Origin: Nissolia schottii
Lineage: Eukaryota; Streptophyta; Magnoliopsida; Fabales; Fabaceae
Direction: 5' to 3'
DNA: 64,000 bases
NCBI GenBank assembly: GCA_003254905.1
Contig: QANU01077783.1
Location: 72,314 to 136,313 of the forward strand
Position numbers and translations under genes: made by a program. Below the pieces are notes generated by a model. It worked only from the letters and a program-made list of their open reading frames with translations. It was not told the DNA's origin and ran no database searches. This document shows, in pieces, positions 11,816 to 24,543 of the stretch; positions within the stretch are counted from its first letter, which is position 1, and every line of letters starts with the position of its first letter.

Positions 11816-13234
11816 TTAGGTCCAACGGAGCCTGAGGACTGAGCTGCACTATGCTTCTAAGCATGAATACAGTGCACACTCGACGAGTTGAGATGTGCTG
11901 GACGGTGAGCATCGGTTCCTGTGAGGCTGATCACTTCTGGGTTCGCGGACGTCAGTGGACATCCATGTCGCTTGGAAGGGATGAGGCACAACATTGCTTA
12001 CGGTTAAGGGTTTTGCATGTTTTTCGTAGGGTTTTGAGAGGCGAAGGGCCGCTGGAACCCTAGAAACCTGAGGGGCATGTTGCCGGGCAGGCCAGAGATA
12101 GCCCGAGTTGAGTCGGAGGGTGGTCAAGGTGAAGAAAGTGGGAGAAAGGTACTTGGGGGTTCCCAAGCGGGGAGCCAAGGGTGAAGCCAGAAAGAGGTTG
12201 AGAAACACTTGGGGAAAAATTTTCCTGCAATCATTCGAATACTGCATTCGAATACGGCACTAAAATTTCTTTCATTCGAATATTGCATTCGAATACGACG
12301 TGAAAATTTCTTTCATTCGAATCTGAATCTGTCTTCATTCGAATGAAGACAGCAAACTTGTCCAAATTGTAGAACATTTTACATTCTGTGCCTTATTTTC
12401 ACCCGAGGCCTTCCCATTTCAGTTCCCTACCTTATTTGGGACTGGGAGCCAATGAGTGTCGCGATGAATTCCGCTAAATTCCCGATTTTACCCCTCCGTA
12501 CGCGAAGCGTACATGTTATGAACTTTTCTCCATTCAAGGTCCAATTCTGCCGAATTCTTGAATCCAACGCCGTTTCTATGTTGCCACGGTGCATTTTAGG
12601 GTCCCTGACATAGCTGTGAGTCGTTATGGCTGCTAGGTCCGTTAATGGCCCATGGAATGCTTCTTTTGACGATGACATGTCACCTATGTGCCCCACAGTC
12701 GTGAATTAGGTTTAATCCTTTCGCGTGGCTTTCATTTTTACCTCTAATGGGTACCAGGGGACTAACTGAGAGTTAGCCGGAAGTCGGTACCCCTGAAATT
12801 ACTATTTTGCCCCTCAGCCCTAATTTACCCTAAATTCCTTCATAAACCCAAATTCTCCTCTCGTTTTGCGAATTAAGATTAAATCCCCTTGAAATAGGTC
12901 CATCATGGAAGGTACCCAATGTCCCGAAACCTTAAATTGCCGCATGCGGACTGAATTACCCTTTTGATGTCTAATTGAACTATTAAACGCATAGTTAAAC
13001 ATACAATAATGGTAGGATTAAGGATGGCAAAGAAAATATGGACTTTTCATTAATAACTAGCCGAGAATACATAGGTTAGGAGTCCGTCCAACTCATTACA
13101 GGTCAAAATCCCCAAAATGTCCCTAGCCTATGTTAAGCTATACAAAACTTTCCTTAAGGCCACTGTACATAAGCCTAGCTAACCTAACCCTAAGGAGTTC
13201 TACTAGCCCTACTCACCCTCCTCCGTGGCTGGTA
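11816..13234. other. R4 internal non-coding region
   Basis: No gag or pol homology. It begins with the leader typical of these elements and then contains an ATTCGAAT array (12233-12344). The rest has no recognisable coding or RNA feature and lies downstream of the antisense accessory gene. Confidence 0.6.
12233..12344. repeat. ATTCGAAT array downstream of the R4 antisense gene
   Basis: Sites start at 12233, 12246, 12274, 12287, 12315 and 12337, with intervals 13, 28, 13, 28 and 22: two 41-bp periods followed by a 22-bp step. Confidence 0.85.
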
Positions 13235-14551
13235 TTAGATCCTCCTCCATAGCCGAGGGGGCACGAGCAGAGGCCGAGGCACCTCCAGCAGGAGTCCCGA
13301 TGGCGTCCAGCCCAGGTGAGCATAGATCGCACGCATGTCCTGAGTCAATTGGAACACGTTACGGTCTATCTGCCCCACTGTCTGCTCGAGTTGCTCTAGG
13401 AGGGACATATCCACGCTCAGAGCATCGAATCGGCTCATGAGCAGGTCCATCTGCTGGGAGGCTAGGCCAGGAGCTGAGGCTAGCTCGTATGGACTGGGAG
13501 CTGCGGTAGCAGGACCGGCAGGAGGAGAGGGAGCTGAAGGAGATGAGGGAGCTGCTCTCTTCTTGGCGCAGCTACCCGATGGCTCATCGAATGCTAGCTG
13601 GCCATGCTTGGAAGTGATATGGACCTTGGCCAGGCAGCCGGAATCTATCTTCCAGGTAACCTTCGAGGTCCACTTCTGCTCACCTAAAACACCACAAACC
13701 ATCAATCGAAATTCCCGTTAGTAAATCCTAAGGTTGCGTAATCCGTAAAAGCATTAAAAGCTTAAATGAATGAAGCATAAAAGGTTAGCAACATACCCTC
13801 AACTGGAACCTGGAAATAGTCCAGAATCTCAGAAATCTGCACGGCATAGGGGAGAGCATTGCCCCGAGTGCGCGCCTGTGCCATGCGGTGCATCACCAGC
13901 AGGGCCCAGTTAAGCCCGTGTCCCTCTGCCAATGCCCATAGCACCAGGTAAATCGTCCTGAGACAGGATGGAGTGGTTCCTGCTCCTCGGGAGGAAAGTA
14001 TGGGTCAGCAAATAATGATAAACGCGCTGCTCCACCGGTAGGCCGCTGACCTGCGGCCTATTCTTCGAGCTTTTGATGCCCGAATGCCCGATAGTGCCTA
14101 GGGCTAAATCCTCCGTGAATGGAAGCCCTGCGATAGTGACTGCCCATTCTGAAACCCTAGACGTCAACTCGTGCCCGATGGCTGAAATCTCGAGCACGAC
14201 CCTGAGTAGCTCCAAGGGCATCTCTATCAGCACGCCACTGACCTCGGTGGTCAAGACGTCGTCCATCACCTGCAGATTGCTGTACAAAACCCTAAACAGC
14301 TGAGGGTATACTGGGTGGCTAAAACACGCGAACTCCAGCAAGTCTGCGGAGTCCAGGTAGACGAGGACGTCCAGTGCGATCTCCTCGAAAAAGTCGCGAT
14401 CAAGGATCTTCAGCTCCATGATATTGCGCTCCTTGAAATTGGCCTCAAAGTTGCACCATTGCGCCTCCGAGGTAAACCAGCGAGGATAACTGGGAGCAAA
14501 GGAAGACCCTGGATTCTTAGAGCGTGAGGGCCGGCTACCGAAATGGCTCAT
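13235..14551 (-). pseudogene. R4 antisense gene for a putative plant transposon protein (one intron, one frameshift)
   Basis: Reads opposite to the retroelement. The first exon runs from ATG at 14551 to 13797. Residues 25-110 carry the family hallmarks: RWFTSEAQWCNFE, then PQLFRVLYSNL followed by a GVLIEMPLE segment, then LPFTED. A frameshift near 13940-13975 moves the frame to ALAEGHGLNWALLVMHRM and ILDYFQVPVEG. A 113-nt intron (13796-13684, GTATGT to TTTTAG) restores a split Gly codon, and the second exon reads on to a stop at 13235, giving a Pro/Ala/Ser-rich linker and a predicted coiled-coil tail (FDALSVDMSLLEQLEQ). Function is unknown. The upstream region is pyrimidine-rich on the coding strand and carries ATTCGAAT sites. 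The frameshift could be real decay or a consensus error. Confidence 0.72.
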
Positions 14552-14840
14552 AGTGTGGGGAACTCAGTTTTGAGAGAGAAGGAAGGAAGGGGATTCGGTT
14601 TTGGGTGAGGAAGAGAGGGAGGAGCCACAGATTGAGGCTAGGAAAGAGGGGAGACCGTGGTGGAGGTAAGGAGGAGCAAGGAGGAGCTAGGGCAAAGGGA
14701 GGAGGAAGTGAGGAAGCAGGAGGAGGAAGGTGGTGAGAGAGAGAGACACGCCTTAGCTCTGCTAGGGTTTTGCTCACGGGAGAGAGTGGAAGAGGAAAAT
14801 GAGAGGGAAAGAAGAAGGATCGTTCCACTGACCGCAGCTC

Positions 14841-14963
14841 ATTCGAATGAATCCCGACATTCATTCGAATGAATTAATGAAAAATGTTGGTATTCGAATA
14901 CTCCATTCGATTGACTCAAGAACTCTGCAAATCATTCGAGTGAATGATCATAAGGTATTTGAA
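14841..14963 (-). promoter_or_regulatory. ATTCGAAT sites upstream of the R4 antisense gene
   Basis: Sites start at 14841, 14863, 14892, 14905 (ATTCGATT), 14934 (ATTCGAGT) and about 14956 (degenerate). Intervals are 22, 29, 13, 29 and 22, symmetric about the central pair. They lie 290-410 bp upstream of the ATG at 14551, between the antisense gene and the right LTR, and use the same palindrome as the LTR array. Promoter role is inferred. Confidence 0.6.
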
Positions 14964-15113
14964 TGCAAAACCCTAATGATGGATTTTAGGGTTTTTTTAG
15001 TCCTAAAGGGCCCGGGAAAGCTAGGGTTTTTCGGGATGACATTCCGAGACCCCTACATGGCTCGACTAGGGTTAGAAACGTGACTCTACTCGAATTTCGG
15101 GATGAAATCTCAG

Positions 15114-15126
15114 TTAGGGGGTGGAA
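15114..15126 (+). other. R4 polypurine tract
   Basis: AGGGGGTGGAA precedes the TGTAACA of the right LTR, after CGAATTTCGGGATGAAAT, a 3' sequence typical of Tekay/Del elements. Confidence 0.75.
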
Positions 15127-18100
15127 TGTAACATCCCGTGCTTCTACGAGCCGGTAAACGACCCGTTGACAGCCGAGAACGGTCGGGAAACGTCGAGGAA
15201 GCTAGAGAAGCAGAGTTAGACCCTGAAACCCTGGAGAATTGGAGAGGCAGACTAGGTTTAGCTATTTCATAATTTTCAGGAGTTGCCGGGTGTGTTTCGA
15301 CTCGAACGGGAATTTCCTGGATATTGTAAAACGTCCCTAGGCTTTTTTGGCTTGGCAGGGGAGTCCCTGATCCCCGAGAAAATTTCTCTGGATCGAGGGG
15401 AAATATAAATGGGGTGTAACGGTATGTCCGGAATATTTTTAGGGCAACTGGAAGTAGGATTTTTCGGGCAAAACGCGAGCAAATAAAAACAGAACTGGAG
15501 GAAGGGCATTAACTTCTCAGAGAAGTTAAGTAATAAATAAATAAATAAATGAATAAACAAAGGAAAGAATAAATAAATAAATAATAATATAATAATAATA
15601 ATAAATATAAGAAGCTGAAGCAGAGCTTCAACAAAACGTGAGAGAGAGGAGAGAAAGGTTAAAAGAAAAGGAAAATAAATTTGTACTGTGCACGGTTATT
15701 TATAACTTTGTAGCTTCTCAGAAGTTACATTCCGTAGGCAGCCGAGGGTTACGTTCCGAAACTGCTAGATCTCGTGCCAGAGTCTCTGAAAATTAGCCGG
15801 AGCACGCTATCGTGAAGAGGACAATCTCCCCTTTAGAGTCACCAAATCGGAATCCCGATTGGTGGTGGGTAATCCTAAGCCCACTNAATCCCGATTGGAG
15901 GTGGGTAATCCTAAGCCCACTGCCTATGTGGTTTAAATTCTTACCTGTATATGTGCTTATTTGTATATCTGACTACATAATTAGTAAGTAGTATTTTGCG
16001 GGGAGTAGTGTAAAAAGGGTTTTGTGAACGATGGAGAAATGAAACGCGTAACAGTACTAATTGGAACCCTAGGAACAGTAAAGATTTGAGAACTGGAGTC
16101 TCAGGAGGCGATTTTTGCAGTTTTCATTTGAATACCGAAGGAATTAGTCGAATGAAAGCCACAATGAGCTTTCCTTCGAATGAGTTCCTCCACAGTCAAA
16201 TGAGGCAAAATTCTAGGAATTCAATCGAATGAAATCTCTGGAATTCGAATGAAAGGATGCCAAGGGAATTCAGTCGAATGAAAGCCTATTCCAATCGAAT
16301 GAAAGAACTCCGAGGGATTTCATTCGAATATCACAGCAGGCATTCGAATGAAGCCTGGCAGAGTTGGGAGTTTAATGTTTCTAAGGTATCCAATGAGTAA
16401 GGATAGGCCATATCTATGTGTTTGAGCATGCATCATGAGGTAAGGTCCTCGTAGGAGTTAGGACGACTTTAGACAATTAAAGGTTCACGCTAAAATTTAA
16501 CGAAGATCATAATTGAACCGTAGGGAATAAAAGTAGAGCAGAGGCGACGAATCACCATGGATTCGGATGGCCTCAGCCAGAGTCAGTAGTTATATGATTA
16601 GGAAACCCCTATTCTCTTGGCAAAGTCTTACAGACACGCCCCTCGCCAATTTGGCAAGACGAATTGGTTACGAGCAACGCAGGTAGAGAGACCTGAGAAC
16701 GATATGAAAAATGGGCATAGGCCCACACAGGTAAAACAGGCATAGGCTTGCACGAAAGATATGATAATTAAGGGGCCCTACTAAAAGAGGAAAAGGAAAA
16801 TGGATTGAGTCATGGGGCCGATCTAAGCGCGTCCACGCCTGATCATTCATAGGTCTGATCCCTCGCCATGCCATAGGGGATGGTTGCACTAATTGTATTC
16901 GATGTTTAGTTCCTATGAGCCTTACGTGGTTAGCTACCACACCGGTAAAGAGCGCTGCCGGGTCGATACAATAGTAGCAAAAAGAGGTTGTAGTCTGACG
17001 CCACGGCTACAAAGGTGCAAAGGACTAAGTAGGACGCAGCCACAAAGCGCGGAAGAGATCCCCAAATTCCCTTATGCACTATATAATTAAATGTATGAAT
17101 TGATGACTGATGATTGCTATGATAAACATGTATGTATATCTATTTAAGCATTGTGAATAACTATTTATGCATTATGTATCGTCAAGGGAACGACCCGAGA
17201 CGAGTAGCTTAGTTACGGTCGAAAGATAAGAATCCTAAGCACGCAACCATAGTAAGTAAGGCTAGCTCCTATTCACCTAGTAAATTTAGATAAAGTTGTT
17301 CAAGGACATAGCGAAAGATAATAATCAGTAGGGTTTGCAGTATGCATGATCACGTAGAAACCCCTGAGCGGCCTGGAGGATACTCGAGTAAATGAACTAT
17401 TAGCAGCCTTAGGAGACTCACTGAGGACCTAGCGTTCTCACCCCCACTCGATTATGGATCCAGCTTGCAGCCATGACTTCGCCACCGGCCAAGGATGTTT
17501 GGCTATTCACGCACACACACATGCACAACTACCGCACCGATACCCTCTTGGAGACGAGCACGTACGCGCCCGCACGCCTACCTGATGAGCCTGATCATTC
17601 ATCCAGGCAGAGGCTTGGAGCCCCAGGTACGTCGCCGCTGAAACCTATTTGGGTGGACGAGTGTCCAGGGAGCAACAGCAGGGACCCGATTCACCTCAAC
17701 GGCGATGTGGAGATGCCTCCTTCGGAGCTAGAGTCGACCAGCCCCGACGCCAGCTACTGATCCAGGTACGTACATCCCGCCTGTTCGAGCTCGAGGTCGC
17801 CGGACCACTGCACAGAAGAGGATACTGACCGCCTGACCACATTGCTTTGCCTCACGCGGCTTTTCGGCGGTGACAGACCTGAGTAGCAGTGAGGAGGAGG
17901 AGCTTCTGGAGCGTCCAGGAGACTCCGAGTAGGTGGAGGCTAGCCGGACCTGAGTGCAGAGTTAGGGGTTGTGCCGTACATGAAGCGAGTAGTGCCGCTC
18001 GTGTACGTAGTTGCTTTTATTTATTCCGTTTGTATATTTGGCTACTTATGTATGTACTTTAGTATACCACTGGACAATGTTTTGTATAAAACTTAAGTCT

Positions 18101-18409
18101 TATAATAAAATTCTGTGCTATGTATATTCGGGCCTTTCTGTGTACATTCTGCTGATAAAGCTCCACACTACAGGTATGTACTCGCACTCTCTTATCTTTT
18201 AGTTATGCCGTTATTCGCTGTATTACTCGCAAGGCTCATTACTTTTCATATACATGTATTTACAAAAGAGGTTTCAAATTGGCCTGTATTTTCAGTAACC
18301 CTAATTTCCATGGATAAGCTAGAACGATAATAGTTCACAGCCCAGCAGTCAACTACCTAGCCAGGGAAACCTATGACTTAAGCATAGGCCAACTAGCTAG
18401 GGTGTTGCA
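15127..18409 (+). repeat. R4 3' LTR
   Basis: Matches the left LTR throughout, with the same landmarks, including the array at 16136-16349. A single N at 15886 is flanked by a duplicated 35-bp segment absent from the left LTR. Removing it brings the two LTR lengths within about 20 bp. Confidence 0.9.
16136..16349. repeat. paired ATTCGAAT array in the R4 3' LTR
   Basis: Copy of the 9507-9731 array with a few substitutions (first site ATTTGAAT) and a 1-bp deletion between the first two sites. Confidence 0.85.
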
Positions 18410-18414
18410 CTTAG

Positions 18415-18690
18415 CACTCTTCACGTAACCCTCTCAACACTCCAGGGATCCTCCGCGGAACCCACTCAGGACTCGCACTCCAGGTGCCCGCTCATCAACT
18501 TTCTAGACTCCTCTCAGTCACTCTCCGCGGAACCACTCGGCACTGTTCCAGGCGCTGCTCAACAATTCTCTACATACTCCTCTCAATCACTTTCTGCGGA
18601 ACTACTCGGCACCAGTCCAGGCGCCGCTCAACAACTCTCTACAGATTCCTCTCAATCATTTTTCGTGGAACTACTCAGCAGTCACTTGCG
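18415..18690. repeat. continuation of the TCCGCGGA array of R3
   Basis: Right half of the array split by R4. The first unit keeps the CTCCGCGGAACC form; later units at about 18525-18680 are more diverged (CTGCGGAAC, CGTGGAAC). Confidence 0.7.
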
Positions 18691-20163
18691 AACCTGAACC
18701 CGAATACTTAGTTTTTCTTGCTTTCTTTTCCTCTTTTCTCATGGATGCTTCTTGAGCTTTTCACAAATATTCCACATATAAAAATCCTATCTAGTCCAGG
18801 TCACAGGACCCTTCAGAATCATCTCCTAAGTCCTAGCATAGCATTTCTAACATAATTTCTCACAGTTACATAATCATCAAAACAAACATAAACAAGCATA
18901 AGCTCCAAGGAGATGAGCAAACCAAGTTTACCCACCTTATTAGAGGATTTAGAGGCTGGTTTGATGATGAGGAAGGCGTGGGGGAGTGGTCCTCCAAGCG
19001 CAGAGCTTCCTCCTAGCTGCCGTCAGGCTGTCCGCAGCGCGTCCGCGGAGCACATTGGCAGAGTTTCTGCACTTCTAAAGAGGTGGATGAATGAAAAATG
19101 GGCTGAATGGTGATGGCCTTATATAGGCACGAAAATTTGCCATTTTTCCCATTATGCCCTTGCCAAAATTTACCAAAATGCCATCTCTATTTTAATTTCT
19201 TAATTAATTAATTAGTTTGGATAATTATAAAGTCCAATCAGGTCACATCAATGAATAGTAACCCTTATTTTATTATTTTTCCCCTAAAAATCTGATTCAT
19301 CACGTGGTCATCCCCCATGTGGGTCCTACACAGTCCCGTTTCGCTCGTTTCCGGTCATTCGCAGTGCCGGTGCGTCGCACACGGTCGTCCGAAAAATATT
19401 CTGCTTATACCGTCGCGATCTTCTAATTTCCCCTACCTAAAGGTATAATTACTCCAAGGCATTTGTGAATTTTCTCCGGAGGAGTATTTTCCACAGATAC
19501 CCTTGGCCCGCTATCTCTCACCGGTGTCCGAACAGGACCGTTTCGCTGGCGTTTCCGCGATCGCCAAAGCTTTCTAGTAACAATTTGGGGTTGCTCTAGG
19601 AGTTTGATACTCTTTCCTTCCTAAGGTATGGTTCCCGGAGACTTGAGGCCCACTGCTTCGTTCCACTGGCTAAGCAGGGTCAAACAGGACCGTTCTAGTG
19701 TCTGCGGAATCGTCCGAAGGCGAACAAAATTCCATCTGGCGGACATTTTACGTTTTCTATCCAATTCTCAAGGTCTAGGAGAATCATTTGAGTGTCAGCA
19801 GAATTTTGAGAAACTAAACAGAATAATTTCTACAGACACTCTTGTCCTTCGGACTTCAAGCTTCTACTTTCCTGACGTCTCCAGCGTTGCCAACGTTTTT
19901 GGGCATCCTTTCTTATCTTTAAGTGATAAGTGCCAAATAATTATAAAAAGCTAGAGGAAAAGTGGCACTTATCTGATCTTAATCAATATGAAATAGTAAA
20001 ATAATTCCAAATTGATACAAGTTTTTATAATGACTCTGGAGGGAATTAATGGCTTAAAATTGTTGTAATTATTGCAGGAAAACAATAGGAAATGGAAGGG
20101 AAGAATGCCATGCAATTGTTACAATGAACAATGAAAGAAGAACAAGTGCAGAAATGGGGGCAT

Positions 20164-20238
20164 CGCTCAGCGAAATAACCCACATCGCTCAGCGATTGTT
20201 ACGGTATCGCTCAGCTAATAATCATTACTCGCTGAGCG
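20164..20238. repeat. CGCTCAGCG array with exact 22-bp period (R5 5' LTR)
   Basis: Sites at 20164, 20186, 20208 (CGCTCAGCT) and 20230 (CGCTGAGCG). The matching sites in the 3' LTR are at 49418, 49440, 49462 and 49484. R6 inserted 43 bp after the last site, parting this array from the promoter-proximal one at 37813. Confidence 0.9.
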
Positions 20239-21312
20239 ATTGTACTCACTCAAGCCACTTGAAGACGGCACATTTATGAGGTGATGAAAGCCAAATAGCA
20301 CTTCCTCTAATCTTGACACAGCTTGGTTCTGTCACAACCGTGCCAATTTCAGAGGAAGGCTATTGTTTGTACTCTGCGTTGCTCAAATTAAATTTATATG
20401 TATATCCTACTTTACGGCTTTTAGATCCACGAGGGATCCAATTGCAGTATAGTCGGGTATAGTCGAACCACAGAGAGTTGTAAAATTACCATTCTTGAGT
20501 TCGTTAATTAAATAATGAAGTGAAGGATTTGATAATTTGTTTATAATTAAAATATGTAAATAAACAACATGAAAAGTAAATAGGAAACAAATCAGAGGTA
20601 GTTCCGGAGCTTGTTGGGAATTTTAATCACATCATAGTTTCATGCATCTAGTTACTTATTACATAGAACTATCACTTGATTGCCCGCCACCAGTTCTTAG
20701 CTTATCATCACTTTCGCGCATGACAAGATCACAGGCTTCCCTTGTTAAACTGTCACTTTCGCGAACAAGCTTAATAAAGTACGCCAGCATTAATCCAGAT
20801 GTTTAAAACGGCTAACCTTTATTCTAGTTACGGCAACAAGATTAGATGAAATAGTTTAGATCAAACTCTAATAGTTGTAACTTTCGTTCATGATAAGTCA
20901 ATTTTATACCCTAAGTTATTACTCTATAAGTGAGCAAATGCATACTAAAATGTGTAGATTTAATACTTAATCAATACGTTTTTTCACATTGTCCTCTTTT
21001 GAGAGAAATTATGGAAAACGACAAAATAAGGTATTAATTCTCTTCGAATGTAATATTTCTTTTGTAGTTTTTTTATTTTGAATTACAGGGAATGAATGTC
21101 TAGGAGGATCAATGAAGATGTGAAGAGAAGATTTGGACCAATGAATGCAAGATCAAATTCAAATCCAAAAAGATTTGGTTAAAAGATGAGCTGAGGATTT
21201 TCAACACTGACTTTGCCATTGATTTTGAGCCATGATGGAGATTGGATCTCGATTTGATGTAAATTACAAAGTTGTAGCTCTATCTCTTAGCTTTAAGTGG
21301 CAATTTGAATCA

Positions 21313-22021
21313 NNNNNNNNNNNNNNNNNNNNNNNNNNNNNNNNNNNNNNNNNNNNNNNNNNNNNNNNNNNNNNNNNNNNNNNNNNNNNNNNNNNNNNNN
21401 NNNNNNNNNNNNNNNNNNNNNNNNNNNNNNNNNNNNNNNNNNNNNNNNNNNNNNNNNNNNNNNNNNNNNNNNNNNNNNNNNNNNNNNNNNNNNNNNNNNN
21501 NNNNNNNNNNNNNNNNNNNNNNNNNNNNNNNNNNNNNNNNNNNNNNNNNNNNNNNNNNNNNNNNNNNNNNNNNNNNNNNNNNNNNNNNNNNNNNNNNNNN
21601 NNNNNNNNNNNNNNNNNNNNNNNNNNNNNNNNNNNNNNNNNNNNNNNNNNNNNNNNNNNNNNNNNNNNNNNNNNNNNNNNNNNNNNNNNNNNNNNNNNNN
21701 NNNNNNNNNNNNNNNNNNNNNNNNNNNNNNNNNNNNNNNNNNNNNNNNNNNNNNNNNNNNNNNNNNNNNNNNNNNNNNNNNNNNNNNNNNNNNNNNNNNN
21801 NNNNNNNNNNNNNNNNNNNNNNNNNNNNNNNNNNNNNNNNNNNNNNNNNNNNNNNNNNNNNNNNNNNNNNNNNNNNNNNNNNNNNNNNNNNNNNNNNNNN
21901 NNNNNNNNNNNNNNNNNNNNNNNNNNNNNNNNNNNNNNNNNNNNNNNNNNNNNNNNNNNNNNNNNNNNNNNNNNNNNNNNNNNNNNNNNNNNNNNNNNNN
22001 NNNNNNNNNNNNNNNNNNNNN
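21313..22021. other. assembly gap (709 N)
   Basis: Run of N within R7/R8. By comparison with the right LTR of R8 it hides the rest of R8's left LTR (at least 340 bp), the R8 left boundary and part of R7. ORFs that appear to span it are meaningless. Confidence 0.99.
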
Positions 22022-22583
22022 TTAAATGATGATAACTTACGTTCACAGCATTTAAACGTCGAATCAAACTTAAAGAGTAGCAAGATTGGACTTAACTTGG
22101 TTCGTAGTTCATTTAGAGTAGCTTTCACTTAAACAAATAAACCTCAAGTTAAGAATCAAAGAACTAAACAAAAGTTAGCGTTAGGTGCAAGATCAATCAT
22201 AAAAACCAAAGAACATCATAGAATCATAATCATGAATTAAAACGGATATATAAAAGTAATAATACGCATCAAATCCCAACAAAGAAAGAAGTTAGCTATC
22301 CATTGTCATGGATAGGTACAACTTACAAGGGTTTTAAGCAATGGTTGGTTGAGAAAGGTGGTAAAATGTCTCCACACGTTCACCACGATTCACAATCGTT
22401 GAAAATCTGGCAGCACTTCCTTTATGGAAAGCTTTAAAACCCTAATTTCCTACCTAAACCTAGCTTATGGAGGTGTAAGAAATGGAAAAAAATAGGTGGA
22501 AATAGGTGTAGGAGAGGGGGGATGCAGAATATCTCTCAATAGCCACGGCCTCCCCCTATTTATAGGCGTTTTTGGGGGAGGAC

Positions 22584-22810
22584 CGCTCAGCGGCCGAGTG
22601 CCATCGCTGAGCGGTCTGGTCAGCCATGGTGGCGGAGGACGCGGTTTCTGGTGGCGCCAGGCTGGCTTGAGGTGGCACCAGCCTGGTGCATTAAATGCTC
22701 GGTCAAAGGTGGTGGTCCACGACTCTAGGGGCTTCTTCGCTCAGCGGTAGGTCTTGACCACTGAGCGGTTGCACTCTATCCGCTGGGCGGTTCCTTCCAT
22801 CCGCTGAGCT
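22584..22810. repeat. CGCTGAGCG array of the R8 3' LTR
   Basis: Pair at 22584 and 22605 (21 bp), then 22738, 22759, 22781 and 22802 (steps 21, 22 and 21; the last is CGCTGAGCT). In element sense it lies upstream of the TATA box (TATTTATAGG near 22556). The copy in the right LTR starts at 26930 and 26951. Confidence 0.88.
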
Positions 22811-23024
22811 CTCCTTTAGCTGCTTGCGTCCGTTTTGCTTGTTTGTTTTCTTCTCCTCTTGCTCCATTCTTCTAGGGATTAAGCTTGCTTATTTTTCTTG
22901 TATTCATCTTCCAAAATATGTTGTAAACCCACAAACATAAAGCATTATATAAGTATTTTGTTAAAACATAAACGGATAAGTGCCATTTTATCAATTGAAA
23001 TTTACGTAAATTGGGCAATTATCA

Positions 23025-23062
23025 CTCCCCCTGACTTAAGACCTTGTTTGTCCTCAAACAAG
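23025..23062 (-). other. R8 polypurine tract and hairpin
   Basis: Minus-strand GTCAGGGGGAG abuts the 3' LTR. The hairpin CTTGTTTG-AGGA-CAAACAAG lies 18 nt upstream (23043-23062). Confidence 0.78.
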
Positions 23063-24543
23063 AGGTAGTGAAAATATTTTACAAGAGATCAATGTTTAAG
23101 AACACTCGGTATTTGCAATGAATTGAAATGTTTTCAAACAGTTTAAGCTTAAGACCATGTGAGACATAAAAGAACTGGAACAAGTCAAATGCATCAAATA
23201 CTCGAATGGCATAAGCAAATCACTCTATCCAATGTCTTTTCCACCAAGGAAATTATCATTATGCACATTATGGCCAGTGAGCCAATTTAGGGTAAGTGTT
23301 TACGCTCACTGTCACCATTGAATTACAACAATTCAAATTTGTTACCTGTCTTAAAATTCAATCTAATAGTATGGTTAGGCAAGGATCACAGAAGGACTTT
23401 TAAGGGTTGTAACGTGGCCAGGCTACAAGGAAAATTGGTTTTTCTGGATATGCAAAAAAATTTCCAATTAAGAGAGCAATGAAAACCAACTTCTTGTTGT
23501 CACCTGTTTTCTCCTCAATAGTTTTCTTCTTTTTTTTCTTTCTCTGTCTCAACCCTTTTTTCTTGATTTTCTTTTTCTTCTATCCCTTTATCTTTTTCTT
23601 CTTTTTGTTTTGGGATAGAATGTGTTCTTTTGCACATGCTTCTTTTGTTCTTTTTTTGTATACCCTTCCACTTGTTTATACCCTTATCTCCCCCTGACTT
23701 GGATTCTTGCACATAATCCAATTTGAATGCTCTCTTAATTTAGAAATTGAGGGAAGTCATTGTTTTTCCTTTAAGGTCTATGGATTATGAACAAAAATTT
23801 CTCATGTAAGGCTCAAACGGGATATCAAAGGATATTCTGATTCAGGTAGGCTTTATTTGGCTAAATGGGTTTTATTTTAAAGAACAAAATGCCTTGATCA
23901 TTTCCTATTCCTTCCATACAATTTTCATGATTAGAGACTCAAACAAATTCAATTTTGTAAAGACAATGGTGATTCTCTCCATCTTACATAGTGTATGGCT
24001 CACTCTTTCTCTTGGTTAGGGTTTATTTCCTTAATTTCAAAACATTTTCAATGTTATGCTTATGCAAATCAAGGAGATTGATGCATATGAACATATTCAT
24101 GACATCTATGTATGAATCACAAAGATCTATTATAGATTCTTGAAACAAGTCAATTCATAATGTGTTATGTGTTCATGCATCAAATCTCAAGCAAAATAAA
24201 CTACTACTTAATTGTTTTTGAAACAAACAAGTCTTAAGAACAAAAAGTATCCTAACTAATTAAAGGAAATTAAATAAGTAAGGTGCTAGAAAATTAAAAA
24301 TGCTCCCTGTTCATGGTGAGTGTGTTCCCTTGATGAAGTCTTCTTTCCAGTTATTTAAGCTACTTCATCTTGCTTCAAGATGTTGAGAAAAGAAAGCTTA
24401 TGAACCATGTTCTTTTCCTTCTTGCTTTTAATTCTGCAGAATAACTAAGGAACTTCTTTCCAAAAGGATTTCAAAATGTCACCATGTTCACAAAAATTAC
24501 TCTTAACACACTAATAATAATATATAATAAAACTTATAAAATT

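Larger units (their letters stand above)
8535..18409 (+). mobile_element. R4: non-autonomous Tekay-like element with an antisense accessory gene
   Basis: Complete element: two LTRs of about 3.27 kb (8535-11799 and 15127-18409), an exact TSD CTTAG (8530-8534 and 18410-18414), a tRNA-iMet-type primer site right after the left LTR and a polypurine tract before the right LTR. The 3.3-kb interior has no gag, protease, RT or integrase. Its only recognisable gene is on the opposite strand (14551 to 13235). Replication would need proteins from a relative. The LTRs are very similar, suggesting a fairly recent insertion. Confidence 0.9.

Noticed and set aside
13437-13721. 94-codon plus-strand ORF
   Set aside because: Antisense shadow of the second exon of the R4 accessory gene.
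21232-22132. Four ORFs of about 265-275 codons around 21.3-22.1 kb
   Set aside because: They consist almost entirely of translated N from the assembly gap.
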